This document shows, piece after piece, positions 1 to 8,800 of a DNA stretch of 23,771 bases. The DNA is taken from assembly GCA_025350445.1 (NCBI GenBank), contig JANXXV010000169.1, positions 1-23,771 of the forward strand. The letters are read 5' to 3'. Origin of the DNA: Bryobacteraceae bacterium (GTDB taxonomy: Bacteria > Acidobacteriota > Terriglobia > Bryobacterales > Bryobacteraceae). Below the pieces are notes generated by a model. The model did no database searches. It was not told the origin of the DNA and saw only the letters and a list, made by a program, of their open reading frames with translations. Numbering within the stretch: the stretch's first letter is position 1; each line of letters begins with the position of its first letter. The position numbers and the translations under genes are program-made.

Positions 1-766
1 CGATCAGCGTAACGGAATGCGCCACGGTGAATGCGGTGACCACAAGTATCAATGAGCGGAACCGCCGGAATGGAATCACCAGGCACAGCAGGAACAGCAA
101 GTGGTCGGTTCCGTCCAGAATATGAAAGAAGCCCAGTTGCACAAACCGCAACGCTGCCTGATGCCAACTGGGATCGAGAGGCACTAGACCTGGGTCGCCC
201 GGGAACTCAAACGCGCGGACGGCGCCGCCAGGAGGCAGGAAGCGCAGTACCGTGACTACTTGCGCAGCCAGCTTTCCAAGTCCCGGGCGAATGGAGAATT
301 CCGATCTGTCGGAATGAATCGGATACTCGAACAATACGTCGAAAAGCACTTGGCTCCAGACAGCGCCAGTGCTGTTGGGAAGCCGCGCCCCGGTGACGTG
401 AGCGTACGCGGCATCAAACGATTCAAATGAGCGGTCCGACGCCAGCGACACTTGCGTTGCCACCACTCGCGGCTTCGGCAGGCGGCTCTCTCCTTCATAC
501 AGTTCGACAAAATCCGAGATCCAGAGCGTGGCGGCATCCGGCAACTGCGGCGTCAGCTTTTCAACGTCCAAATAGCCCCCTGGCAGTTCGGGAACCATCA
601 TGTCGCGCATAGCCCTTAACGGAACGCGAACCAGCAGGTGAAGGCGGTCCCGTGCCGGTTTCACGAAGGCGTGAACGGTCACATCCGTAGGAATATCGTG
701 AGCCGCCACGCCGCCTGTGTGTGTGAGAATCACCGCCAGAATCGGCGCATAACGAAAGCTTCGCAT
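1..766 (-). CDS. HupE/UreJ-family membrane protein, 3' part beyond the window
   Basis: The frame is open from an ATG at 766 down to base 2, giving 255 visible residues with no stop, so the gene is cut by the left edge. Residues 1-22 look like a signal peptide (MRSFRYAPILAVIL...VAA). Residues 23-200 form an extracytoplasmic region that I cannot assign to a fold. Residues 205-255 start the membrane part and carry a motif typical of HupE/UreJ_2 proteins, LGFFHILDGTDHLLFLL, with His215, Asp218 and His222 as likely metal-binding residues, followed by a second hydrophobic segment ending in AHSVTLI. HupE/UreJ proteins are proposed nickel or cobalt permeases, but long forms with a large N-terminal domain are often found outside hydrogenase or urease clusters, and no such enzyme is seen here. 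Family assignment is fairly secure; the transported metal is unknown. It is divergent from the NHL gene, 41 bases away. Confidence 0.85.
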   Translation of the reverse strand, partial: MRSFRYAPILAVILTHTGGVAAHDIPTDVTVHAFVKPARDRLHLLVRVPLRAMRDMMVPELPGGYLDVEKLTPQLPDAATLWISDFVELYEGESRLPKPRVVATQVSLASDRSFESFDAAYAHVTGARLPNSTGAVWSQVLFDVLFEYPIHSDRSEFSIRPGLGKLAAQVVTVLRFLPPGGAVRAFEFPGDPGLVPLDPSWHQAALRFVQLGFFHILDGTDHLLFLLCLVIPFRRFRSLILVVTAFTVAHSVTLI

Positions 767-774
767 GAATCGTG

Positions 775-780
775 TATGAT
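775..780 (+). promoter_or_regulatory. possible -10 element (TATGAT) of the NHL gene
   Basis: TATGAT lies about 28 bases before the ATG at 808, inside the short spacer between the divergent HupE and NHL genes. I see no good -35 hexamer at the right distance, so this is a weak call. Confidence 0.25.
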
Positions 781-807
781 ATCGAACGGCGAACAGCCGG
801 AGGAAGA

Positions 808-2049
808 ATGAAGCGGATCTATTCAATTGGCGGGATCTTTCTTGGAGTGCTTGGCGCCTTGGCGGTGGGTTCGTCGTTGCTCCAAAAGAGAGCGGTTGTG
901 GAAGCGGCGGCCGTGCAGGCTCCCCGCTTTGAGGTCGATCCCATGTGGCCGAAGCCTTTGCCGAATCACTGGGTGATCGGCTCGGTGATCGGCGTCTCGG
1001 TGGATTCCAGCGACCACATCTGGATCATTCATCGCGAAGGTTCTCTGGAGGCCAAAGAACAGTACGCGACCATGAAGCCCGTCGCCTCTGAGTGCTGCGC
1101 TGCCGCGCCGCCGATTCTTGAATTCAACGAAGCCGGTGATCTAATCGGCCATTGGGGCGGCAAGGGTGAGGGCTACGACTGGCCTTCATCGAACCACGGC
1201 ATCGATGTGGACTACAAAGGCAATGTCTGGATCGGTGGTAACGGCCGCGGTCAACAGGCGGCCCCGCTTCCCGGCGACGAAAGCAGGATGGGCGGCGGCA
1301 CTGTTCATGACAGCATGGTGCTGAAGTTCACACAGACCGGCAAGTTTCTGATGCAGATCGGAAAACCCAACAAGGGCAAAGGCAGTAACGATCCGGAGAA
1401 TCTGCGCCTGCCCGCGAAGACGCTGGTCGACCCTAAGACGAATGAGTTGTACGTCGCCGATGGCTATGGCAACCGCCGCGTAATTGTGTTTGACGCCGAC
1501 ACCGGCAAGTACAAACGGCACTGGGGCGCCTACGGTCACAAGCCCGACGATACGCAACTGCCGCCGTACAACCCCAGCGATCCACCGGCCCAGCAGTTCC
1601 GCACTCCAGTGCATGCCGTGGCGCTTGCCAACGATGGTCTGCTCTACGTGTGTGACCGGGTTAACGATCGAATCCAGGTCTTTAAGACAGACGGCACCTA
1701 CGTGAAAGAGGCTTTCATCGCCAAGAGCACGCTGGGGGACGGCGCCACTTTCGATGTCGCTCTCTCAAAGGATCCCCAGCAGAAGTTTCTTTACGTGGCC
1801 GATGGTTCGAACATGAAGGTGCACGTCCTGCTCCGCGATACGCTCGAGGTCCTGACGAGTTTTGGTGACGGTGGACGACAGCCCGGACAGTTCTATGCGG
1901 TACACAGCATCGCCACCGATTCCAAAGGCAACGTGTTCACCACGGAAACTTACCGCGGGCAACGCGTCCAGAAGTTTCATTTCAAGGGACTCGCTGCCGT
2001 GGCGAAGAAAGACCAGGGTGTAGTGTGGCCAAAGTCCTCGACGAACTAA
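808..2049 (+). CDS. exported NHL-repeat six-bladed beta-propeller protein
   Basis: A 413-residue protein. The ATG at 808 is chosen because GGAGG lies four bases before it and it begins directly with a basic, hydrophobic export segment (MKRIYSIGGIFLGVLGALAV); an in-frame start at 772 would add 12 polar residues. Beta-propeller blades follow from about residue 45 to the end, with NHL-like units such as IDVDYKGNVWIGG, ELYVADGYGNRRVIVFD, LLYVCDRVNDRIQVF and LYVADGSNMKVHVL. This resembles the propellers of NHL and peptidylglycine-lyase-like proteins, which are common in Acidobacteriota. No catalytic residues can be named. It may bind ligand or partner proteins outside the cytoplasm. It is monocistronic here: its stop overlaps that of the convergent hydrolase gene (2046-2049). 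Two cysteines (ECCAA) sit near residue 95. Confidence 0.85.
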   Translation: MKRIYSIGGIFLGVLGALAVGSSLLQKRAVVEAAAVQAPRFEVDPMWPKPLPNHWVIGSVIGVSVDSSDHIWIIHREGSLEAKEQYATMKPVASECCAAAPPILEFNEAGDLIGHWGGKGEGYDWPSSNHGIDVDYKGNVWIGGNGRGQQAAPLPGDESRMGGGTVHDSMVLKFTQTGKFLMQIGKPNKGKGSNDPENLRLPAKTLVDPKTNELYVADGYGNRRVIVFDADTGKYKRHWGAYGHKPDDTQLPPYNPSDPPAQQFRTPVHAVALANDGLLYVCDRVNDRIQVFKTDGTYVKEAFIAKSTLGDGATFDVALSKDPQQKFLYVADGSNMKVHVLLRDTLEVLTSFGDGGRQPGQFYAVHSIATDSKGNVFTTETYRGQRVQKFHFKGLAAVAKKDQGVVWPKSSTN

Positions 2050-2975
2050 GGCCGCAAGTATCGATCCAGCCAAAGCCACGTCAACGAGTAAAACGTCTCT
2101 GAAGTTGTATGCGGCAGTAAGGGATCGTGCAGCAGCACCTTCACGCCTGCAATGCGATCGAACACGCTACGAATGGTAGCCGCCGGGCAGATTGTATCCA
2201 GGCCGCCGGAACTTACCAGCGCCGGTATTTTCAAATTGGCAACCAACTGCAGTGGATCGAAACGATCCAACGTGAGAAGGTGCGCTTCATCGTTGACATG
2301 GGCGTCGTCTAACAACTTCTTCAGCAATGCGCCTTCAGTACGCGCAGCCTGCCGCATGTCGCAAAGGAACGGGACGTGTGCCGCCACCGCTTTGAAGCGC
2401 GAATCTAGCGAAGCAACGGCCAGTGCGATACCGCCCCCCTGGCTGGTGCCTGCGATGGCGATCCGGTTCGCGTCGATGTCGCCTCGTGATACCAGATAGT
2501 CCACTCCGCGAATAACGTCTGCGTATGCACCCTGATAGTAAGCACCCTCCGGCTTATCAAGGCGCCAGGTGAGCTTATCAGGCCCATCGATTTTCCAAAG
2601 TTCCCTCGACGGACCTTGCGACCGCGGGAACACCTGCAAGATCGCGTAGCCGCGCCGGCACTCCTCAAGCATCAACCCTTGCTGGGTCTCTCCGTAACCG
2701 GGAACGGTGACGATGGCCGGCACCGGACGAGGCCGCTCCCCTCCCCTAACAGGCATCGCCAGATACGCGCGCACACGCACTGCGTCGAGCGAACGATAAT
2801 CGACGCGGTACTTCTTGTACGGCAGCGGCTCACGAGTGTCCTCCACCGTGGCTTCAATCGGTTCAGCGGCAAGCCGCGCAAGTGTTGTCTTCCAGAACGA
2901 TGCAACATTGTCCTGCGCCCTCGCCGTCAACGAGATGGCAAGCAGCACTACGAAGATGCGGCCAGAGTGAAGCAC
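2046..2975 (-). CDS. secreted alpha/beta-hydrolase, acetyl xylan esterase (AXE1)-like
   Basis: A 309-residue protein starting at GTG 2975; an ATG at 2977 is out of frame and closes after nine codons. Residues 1-20 form a signal peptide ending ARA-QD, so the enzyme is exported. The nucleophile elbow GTSQGG puts the catalytic serine at 178. A plausible Asp260 (SSGGLDTICP) and His289 (LLPHTTS) complete the triad in the expected order. The VPGYGE segment near residue 92 fits the oxyanion-hole region. Order and spacing fit the AXE1/prolyl-oligopeptidase-like esterases, which remove acetyl or other acyl groups from sugars; the real substrate is unknown. It is the last gene of the minus-strand operon, starting one base after the PhyH gene stops, and its 3' end overlaps the NHL gene stop. 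It could deacylate glycans before import. Confidence 0.85.
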   Translation of the reverse strand: MLHSGRIFVVLLAISLTARAQDNVASFWKTTLARLAAEPIEATVEDTREPLPYKKYRVDYRSLDAVRVRAYLAMPVRGGERPRPVPAIVTVPGYGETQQGLMLEECRRGYAILQVFPRSQGPSRELWKIDGPDKLTWRLDKPEGAYYQGAYADVIRGVDYLVSRGDIDANRIAIAGTSQGGGIALAVASLDSRFKAVAAHVPFLCDMRQAARTEGALLKKLLDDAHVNDEAHLLTLDRFDPLQLVANLKIPALVSSGGLDTICPAATIRSVFDRIAGVKVLLHDPLLPHTTSETFYSLTWLWLDRYLRP

Positions 2976-2976
2976 A

Positions 2977-3696
2977 TTAACCCACTTCAGGAAAGATGGC
3001 CGGGCCTTTCATCCGGCTGGGATCGGTGAGTTCCACGTTCGGCGACATATATACGTAGATCAAGCCGCGGCGCGGGCGGTCGCTCTGGTTCGGTTCGCTG
3101 CGGTGAACCGTAAGGCAGTGATGCAACACCACGGAGCCACGCTTCACTTCCACCGCCCTTTCCGGCATGCCTGCCAGAAGCGGAGAATCTCGCAGCCCCA
3201 GCGAATTCCCCACGACCTGCGTAGGATCGTGCGGCAGAATCCCCACTTTGTGAGAACCTGCCACCATGCGCACGCAGCCATTCCCGATGGTGGAATCGTC
3301 CAGGGCGATCCAGGCGCTGATCAGTTCATATGGCGCGAACGGCCAGTAAGGCATGTCCTGATGACTCGGAACAACGGTGCCCACGCGGGCGGGCTTAGCA
3401 AACACCTGGCTTCCATAAAGCCGCAGCGGGTTTCCCAGAAGTTCACCCAGCACGGACGTCAATTTCGGATGCTTCGCAACATCCAGGAAAAACGGATTGT
3501 ACAGATGCAGACGCAGCGCATTTCGCAACCGCGGTGGATTCGTATCCGGCTCCCAGATGAGATCGCGTTCCGGCATGTAGGAGACGCGTCCTTCGATCAC
3601 GTTGTCCACCTCATCGGAAATAGGCGCGATCTCTTCTTCTGAATACAGCCGGTCCAGAATCACGTATCCATCTTCGCGAAAAGCAGCGGTACTCAC
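2977..3696 (-). CDS. phytanoyl-CoA dioxygenase (PhyH) family Fe(II)/2-oxoglutarate oxygenase
   Basis: A 239-residue protein. I chose GTG at 3696 because AGGAGG stands four bases before it and the GTGA overlaps the MFS stop; a longer form from 3768 would only add shadow sequence of the MFS gene. The facial triad is visible: His112 and Asp114 in PSHQDMPYW, then His198 in LTVHRSEPN, with an arginine at about 207-210 (SDRPRRGL) to bind 2-oxoglutarate. The length and the AFREDGYVILDRL start are typical of PhyH proteins, which hydroxylate small molecules at the expense of 2-oxoglutarate and O2. Neighbouring genes suggest a substrate related to a sugar acid or an acylated natural product, but the sequence does not show it. 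It is the third gene of the operon. Confidence 0.88.
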   Translation of the reverse strand: MSTAAFREDGYVILDRLYSEEEIAPISDEVDNVIEGRVSYMPERDLIWEPDTNPPRLRNALRLHLYNPFFLDVAKHPKLTSVLGELLGNPLRLYGSQVFAKPARVGTVVPSHQDMPYWPFAPYELISAWIALDDSTIGNGCVRMVAGSHKVGILPHDPTQVVGNSLGLRDSPLLAGMPERAVEVKRGSVVLHHCLTVHRSEPNQSDRPRRGLIYVYMSPNVELTDPSRMKGPAIFPEVG

Positions 3697-4949
3697 AAAA
3701 CCTCCTGCACGATTGGAATGGATCGCGCCGCAGCCAGATCCTTGCGTATGAAGAATAGATAGCCGCACAATACTACGCCCGCTGAAATCAAAATCAGAAC
3801 CGAGACGCCAGCGAAAATACCGGCGAGGCCCGCCGTGGCTTTCAAGTAACCGGCGATAAGGATGCCGATTCCACCGGCCATGCAGTTGGCCGAATTCTGC
3901 AGCCCGACGGCAGTGGATCGAAGGTTCGCCGGCAACAGGTCGCAGACGATTGCGTTTTCATTCGACGCACCCAGCGCCCGCAGGAAAGCAAACGAGAAAA
4001 GGCAGGTACTGATGAATCCGTAAGAGGGCGATCCAAGAAATGCCAGCAGAAACGGAGTGGCCGCAAGATAGCAGATGGCCTGGAACAGCATGCGCCGTTC
4101 CAGATGCTTTCCGGCGATCCGGTCTGAAAGATATCCGCCCGCCATCACGCCGATAGTGGCTGCCATCTGAAGCATGAACGTCCCGGAAAAGCCAGCGCCG
4201 GTGAGGCTCATTTGAAACGTTTCGCGGAAGTAGAGCGGCAACCAGTTGAAGAACATCCAGATGCCAACCGCAATGAGAGTCGATTCGATCAGTACCACCA
4301 GATAGCTGCGGACCACCAGAATCTGCCTGATAGCTTGTCCAACCGAAAGACCCGTTTCGGCAGCGCGTCGCTCAGCCGGTGAAGTGACGTCGCAAAGCAG
4401 GAAGCGAGCAACAAAGGCAAGCGCCAATCCGGAACCGCCCAGCAAGAGAAAGCCTGTTCGCCAGCCGTAATGTTCGCCCAGATAACCGGCGAGCGCACCC
4501 CCCGCAACGAGTCCGAAGTTTAGCCCTGCCAAGTGTACGCCCATGGCAGTAGCGCGTGTTTCGGCGGAATGATGATCGGCGATCAACGCAATCGCCGCGG
4601 GCAGATAGGCACATTCGGCCAGCCCCAGCAACACCCGCGTCAGCAGTAATTGATTGATGTTGGCAACCAGGCCGGTGGCAATGGTAATCAAACTCCAGGC
4701 AACCAGACTGAAGATAACCATGTTACTTCGCGAGACGCGGTCGGCCAGTCTGCCCGCGAAGGGAGACCCGATTCCGTAAGTCCAAAGGAAGAACGATCCG
4801 ATAGCCGCCAGGCCAACATCTGAAACGCCAAGCTCGCTGCGAAGAAGCGGAAACACCGCCGATATCGCAGTGCGGTCGGCATAGTTAAGGCAGGCGACGA
4901 AGAACAAAATCCCCACCACGTGCCAGCGCTTGCTATGCCCCGCGGACAT
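3693..4949 (-). CDS. MFS transporter, anion:cation symporter (ACS)-like
   Basis: A 418-residue protein with about 12 hydrophobic segments. Near the N terminus, LNYADRTAISAVFPLL in the first membrane helix is the ACS-family pattern (N-Y-x-D-R), and the loop motif GRLADRVSRSN between helices 2 and 3 is MFS motif A. A related loop, GGYLSDRIAGKHLERR, marks the second half. ACS members import hexuronates, sugar acids, phthalates and similar organic anions by proton symport. Placed between a HpcH/HpaI aldolase (one base upstream) and a PhyH oxygenase (four-base overlap), it probably imports the carboxylated substrate of this operon. Start is ATG 4949 in the string TAACATG just after the aldolase stop. 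The full expected length is present. Confidence 0.9.
   Translation of the reverse strand: MSAGHSKRWHVVGILFFVACLNYADRTAISAVFPLLRSELGVSDVGLAAIGSFFLWTYGIGSPFAGRLADRVSRSNMVIFSLVAWSLITIATGLVANINQLLLTRVLLGLAECAYLPAAIALIADHHSAETRATAMGVHLAGLNFGLVAGGALAGYLGEHYGWRTGFLLLGGSGLALAFVARFLLCDVTSPAERRAAETGLSVGQAIRQILVVRSYLVVLIESTLIAVGIWMFFNWLPLYFRETFQMSLTGAGFSGTFMLQMAATIGVMAGGYLSDRIAGKHLERRMLFQAICYLAATPFLLAFLGSPSYGFISTCLFSFAFLRALGASNENAIVCDLLPANLRSTAVGLQNSANCMAGGIGILIAGYLKATAGLAGIFAGVSVLILISAGVVLCGYLFFIRKDLAAARSIPIVQEVL
3701..3706 (-). promoter_or_regulatory. Shine-Dalgarno AGGAGG deciding the PhyH start
   Basis: A perfect AGGAGG, four T residues, then GTG at 3696. It lies inside the end of the MFS gene and supports the short PhyH start with translational coupling (GTGA overlap). 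Confidence 0.75.
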
Positions 4950-4950
4950 G

Positions 4951-5730
4951 TTATCGGATGCCTATCTTCCCGAACTCCGCGAATGAATTCTTGAAGCCGT
5001 TCACCAGGAAGACGTGGTCCACCCCGGCAGTAATCATTCTCGCTCCGCGATCCAGCGCCTTCTGCGCGGCCGCGGGCGTGCCGGACGTTGTGCCCCACCA
5101 CTTGCCGTGCTTCTTGGCGGCAGCGGCAACGCGCTCAATCGCCGCCGCCATAACGGGATGGTCGAATTGCAGCGGTACTCCCATGCTCAAGCTCAGATCT
5201 CCCGGACCGACAAAGAGCATATCGTAACCTGGTACCGAGGCGATCTCATCGATAGCCTCCACTGCTTCCTTATCTTCAATCTGCAGCGCAATAAATACCT
5301 CACGATTCGCGTGTTCCAGATGCGCCTTCGTGTCGGCGAGTCCGAAGTCCGCATCCGCGCCAACACCGTCCAGCCCTCTTTTTCCAAGTGGCGGAAAGCG
5401 CGTCCACTCCACCCACTGGCGGGCCTCTTCGGCACTGCGGCAGTGAGGAATCATCAGACCGTTCGCTCCGAATTCAAGGGCCTGCATCGGGCTCTGATAG
5501 CCAGTCTTACAAATGCGAACCATGAGGTCCATGCCGATTGCACGGCATGCGAGGGACAGAGGATCGATCTTATCGGCACTGTAGGAGCGGTGCTCCATGT
5601 CAAACCAGATCACGTCATAACCAATGCGGCCGATCACCTCTGTGAGCCACGGTTCAGCCACGCGACCGATGCCCGCAACCTTCACAAAATCACCGGCGCG
5701 CAGTTTGGCGAGTACTCTGCTGGAAGTCAT
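4951..5730 (-). CDS. HpcH/HpaI-family class II aldolase (2-keto-3-deoxy acid type)
   Basis: A 259-residue protein, the usual length of this family. ATG 5730 is preferred over GTG 5739 because AGGTGA lies five bases before it. The fold is a TIM barrel with Glu152 (LQIEDKEA) and Asp178 (VGPGDLSLSMG) as divalent metal ligands, His47 in WFDMEHRSY as the likely base, and Arg72 (MVRI) for the pyruvate carboxylate. Family members (HpaI, RhmA, GarL) split 4-hydroxy-2-oxo acids such as 2-keto-3-deoxy sugar acids into pyruvate and an aldehyde. The precise substrate cannot be read from sequence. It is the first gene of the operon, divergent from the TonB receptor gene, so the shared 144-base spacer probably controls both. 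Confidence 0.9.
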   Translation of the reverse strand: MTSSRVLAKLRAGDFVKVAGIGRVAEPWLTEVIGRIGYDVIWFDMEHRSYSADKIDPLSLACRAIGMDLMVRICKTGYQSPMQALEFGANGLMIPHCRSAEEARQWVEWTRFPPLGKRGLDGVGADADFGLADTKAHLEHANREVFIALQIEDKEAVEAIDEIASVPGYDMLFVGPGDLSLSMGVPLQFDHPVMAAAIERVAAAAKKHGKWWGTTSGTPAAAQKALDRGARMITAGVDHVFLVNGFKNSFAEFGKIGIR

Positions 5731-5874
5731 AATATTCACCTAGCATAGACGCTGCCCGCGGGAAACGCCCCATCCGCGGCCCGCCAAATCCAACACACTG
5801 GATATGCCGCCAAGCAGCGGGTTCTTTTCCGTTCCATTGATGCTATTCTTTGCCTGTCCAGGGGGGAGAATTGT
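5731..5874. promoter_or_regulatory. divergent intergenic control region
   Basis: This 144-base spacer separates the start of the aldolase operon (minus) from the start of the TonB receptor gene (plus), and must hold both promoters. It contains the palindrome CCCGCGGG near 5756-5763 and an extended -10 element at 5841-5849. I see no clear IclR or GntR operator in it. Confidence 0.5.
5841..5849 (+). promoter_or_regulatory. extended -10 promoter element (TGCTATTCT) of the receptor operon
   Basis: TGC followed by TATTCT matches the TGn extended -10 form. Transcription would begin near 5856, leaving a leader of about 19 bases that includes the ribosome site GGGGGGAGA before ATG 5875. No convincing -35 hexamer is seen. 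Confidence 0.4.
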
Positions 5875-8800
5875 ATGAATCGAAGGTTAGTTTGCCTCTC
5901 GTTTTTAGCCTATGCCAGCGCTATCGCCCAAACCAATAAAGCCACAATTACAGGTCTGGTCAAAGATCCGTCCGGAGCCGCAATTCCGGGCGTTAAAGTA
6001 GTGGCGACCAATTCCGGAACCAATCTTTCCAGTGAAACATCGTCCGGAAGTTCTGGTGGATATTCGATTCCCGCACTGAATCCAGGCGAGTACCGCATTG
6101 AGGCCGAAAGCGCCGGTTTCAAGAAAGCTGTTCTCACCAATGTAATTTTGCAGGTCAACCAACAGGCCCGAATCGATCTCATCCTTGAGGTCGGTCAGGT
6201 TACCGAAAGTGTCGACGTGCATGCGACGACACCTGCGATTGAAACGGAGAGCCCCATCATCGGCGGCGTAATTGCCCAATCGCGCATTGAATCGCTGCCG
6301 TTGAACGGCCGCAATTTTATGGAGCTGACCACGCTGACCGCCGGCATCACCGAAGGAGTCAGCAGTAACGCGAAGAACGTGTTGAGCAAAGGCTTTGCCC
6401 CTTCCGCCGCGGGAATGCCGGCCACGGAGAACAGTTATCAGCTGGACGGAATCGACAACAAAGAACCCGTCTATCATTCGTTCAACATCGCGCCGTCGGT
6501 TGATGCCATCGGCGAGTTCAAGATCCAGGTCGGGCAGTACTCGGCCGAATTCGGATCCGGCGGCGGAGCCGTAATCAACGTAGTAACGAAGTCCGGCACT
6601 AATGAGTTGCATGGGACCGTGTTCGAATTCTTGCGCAACGACAAGCTGGACGCGCGGAATTTCTTTTCCGCCAAGAAGCCGCCGCTTCGCCTGAATCAAT
6701 TCGGCGGCTACGCTGGCGGGCCCGTCATCAAGAACCGGACATTCATTTTTGGCGGCTACGAGGGTTCGCGCGAACGCCGCGGCATCACGCTAAGCCAGAC
6801 TGTTCCCTCAGCGGACCAGCGCACCGGGAATCTAGCATCCTTCAACAAGACGATTCGAGATCCGCTCAATGCCGGAACCCCGTTCCCCGGTGGAGTAATT
6901 CCTACCAGCCGTCTGGACCCAATCTCACAGAACATTTTGAAGTACTATCCGCTGCCGAACGGAGGTATCGGCGCCAGCAACTACGCTGTTTCCCCTTCCA
7001 GACTTGTAGATCAAGACAACTGGCTGGTGCGAGCCGATCACAGGCTCTCAGACAATAACGACCTGATGGGCCGCTATGCTCGCCAATCTTTCGACCGGTA
7101 TACGCCAGGCGCATTTCCAGACGCCGGAGGACTCAGCGTCCCGCAGACATTCGAAAACACTGGTATCGGACTCACCACCCGAGTGACGCCCACGCTCATT
7201 AGCGAATTCCGTTTCGGCTTCAGCCGCTTGATCAGCACCAGTGTCGGGCAGAACTTCTATAAGCCTGTTATGAAGCAGTTGGGGTTGAATTTCCAGGGGC
7301 AGGCAAGCGCCGATCAGCTCAATGGATACCCTGAAAGCATCGTGCTTTCGAGTACGTCCATCTCCACCTATGCCGAAGGGCTTCCCCGAATTCAAAAGTC
7401 TCAGGTCTACCAATTCACCGAGGGCGTAACGTGGGCGCACAATAACCACACATTCAAGTTCGGCGCCGATGTGAGACGTTCCCGCGCGCATGAGTTGCTG
7501 GCGAACTACGTGCGCCGCGGCTTCACGTTCAGCGGCCAGTATAGCGGTGATGGATTTGCCGACTTTCTGTTAGGATACCCCAGCGCACTGAATGTCGGCC
7601 TCGATCTAAGTCCCCAATTTGACTACGGCGATTACAAGTTGGGATTCTATGGGGCCGACGATTGGAAGGTTTCCTCAAAGCTGACTCTCAATCTTGGCTT
7701 GCGCTATGAGTACGTAACGCCAGCCAGAGAAGACGGCGGCTTCACACCGATGTTCGATACCGCGCTGGCTGGACTGCGCTTCCCGAAACAGAATACCGCC
7801 GCAAAGGACTTCTATACCCGGTTGCGCCCCGATCTTCCTTACGGGTTTCTGGACCGCGAGACGTTGTTCAAACCAGACACCAATAACCTGGCGCCGCGGT
7901 TTGGATTTGCATACAAGCCGTTCGGCAACACGAACACAGTGGTTCGCGGCGGTTACGGATGGTTCTACTCGCAGACCGTCGGATTGAATATCGCCAACAA
8001 TGCATTCAGCGCGCCTCCGGGATCACAGCTGGTGATGCTCTCGGGAAATACTACAACGCCCGATCTCCGTTACTCCGGAAAGACCGGCTTGTCTCCGGCG
8101 GATTATTTTAAGAGCCTCACGTTTGGTTTGATCACCGGGTCGGAATCCAAACTGCTGAACGGCTATACGCAGCAATATAGCTTGAGCGTTGGGCATGAAT
8201 TCGGCAAGAGCTTCACGCTGGAAACGCAGTATCTGGGATCGAAAGGCACTCACCTCGAAACCTTCCGCGACTTCAACAACACCAACACCCCGAAGCCGGG
8301 AGCACTCGCCAGCAACGTTCCGTTTCCGCAGTGGGGGCGGTTGCTCGGCTTCGTTTCCGGTGCAACATCCAACTACAACGCATTGCTCATCACTGCGGAG
8401 AAACGCTTCGGCGAGGGGTTGGCGTTCAAGGGGTCTTACACCTGGGCGAAAGCGCTGGGCGGCGGAGGCGGCCGGCAAAGTGGCGGAGCAAATGGCAATC
8501 CGCAGAACCCGCAAAACATGTCGCTCGAGAACGGCAGAACTTCCGATGACATGCGGCATAGGGTGTCCATCAACTACGTTTATGAGTTGCCCTTCGGACC
8601 GGGGAAACGCTTCGCGGGTAGTACGCAAGGCGTCGCCGGTAAGCTGGCCGGAGGATGGAAATTAAGTGGCGTCACGTCAGTTCGCTCTGGCCTGCCGTTG
8701 AATCCTGGCGTCAACAACGCCAACTGCAATTCGGCGTTTCAGCAAACCTGCCGGGCCGACCTGCTTGGCGCCAACTTCGGTTTCCTGAGCGGCAGTGGTG

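Noticed and set aside
52..612. Short open frames on both strands at the left end
   Set aside because: They are shadows of the HupE/UreJ-type gene, which is open through the left edge in the minus frame starting at 766.
3697..3768. Longer N terminus for the PhyH protein
   Set aside because: These 24 residues are a shadow of the MFS C terminus, and AGGAGG points to GTG 3696.
5014..5748. 244-codon plus-strand open frame across the aldolase
   Set aside because: It is antisense to an aldolase whose catalytic residues are all present; the translation is His/Arg-rich and matches nothing known.
5905..6699. 264-codon minus-strand open frame inside the receptor gene
   Set aside because: Shadow of the signal peptide, carboxypeptidase-regulatory and plug domains of the TonB-dependent receptor.
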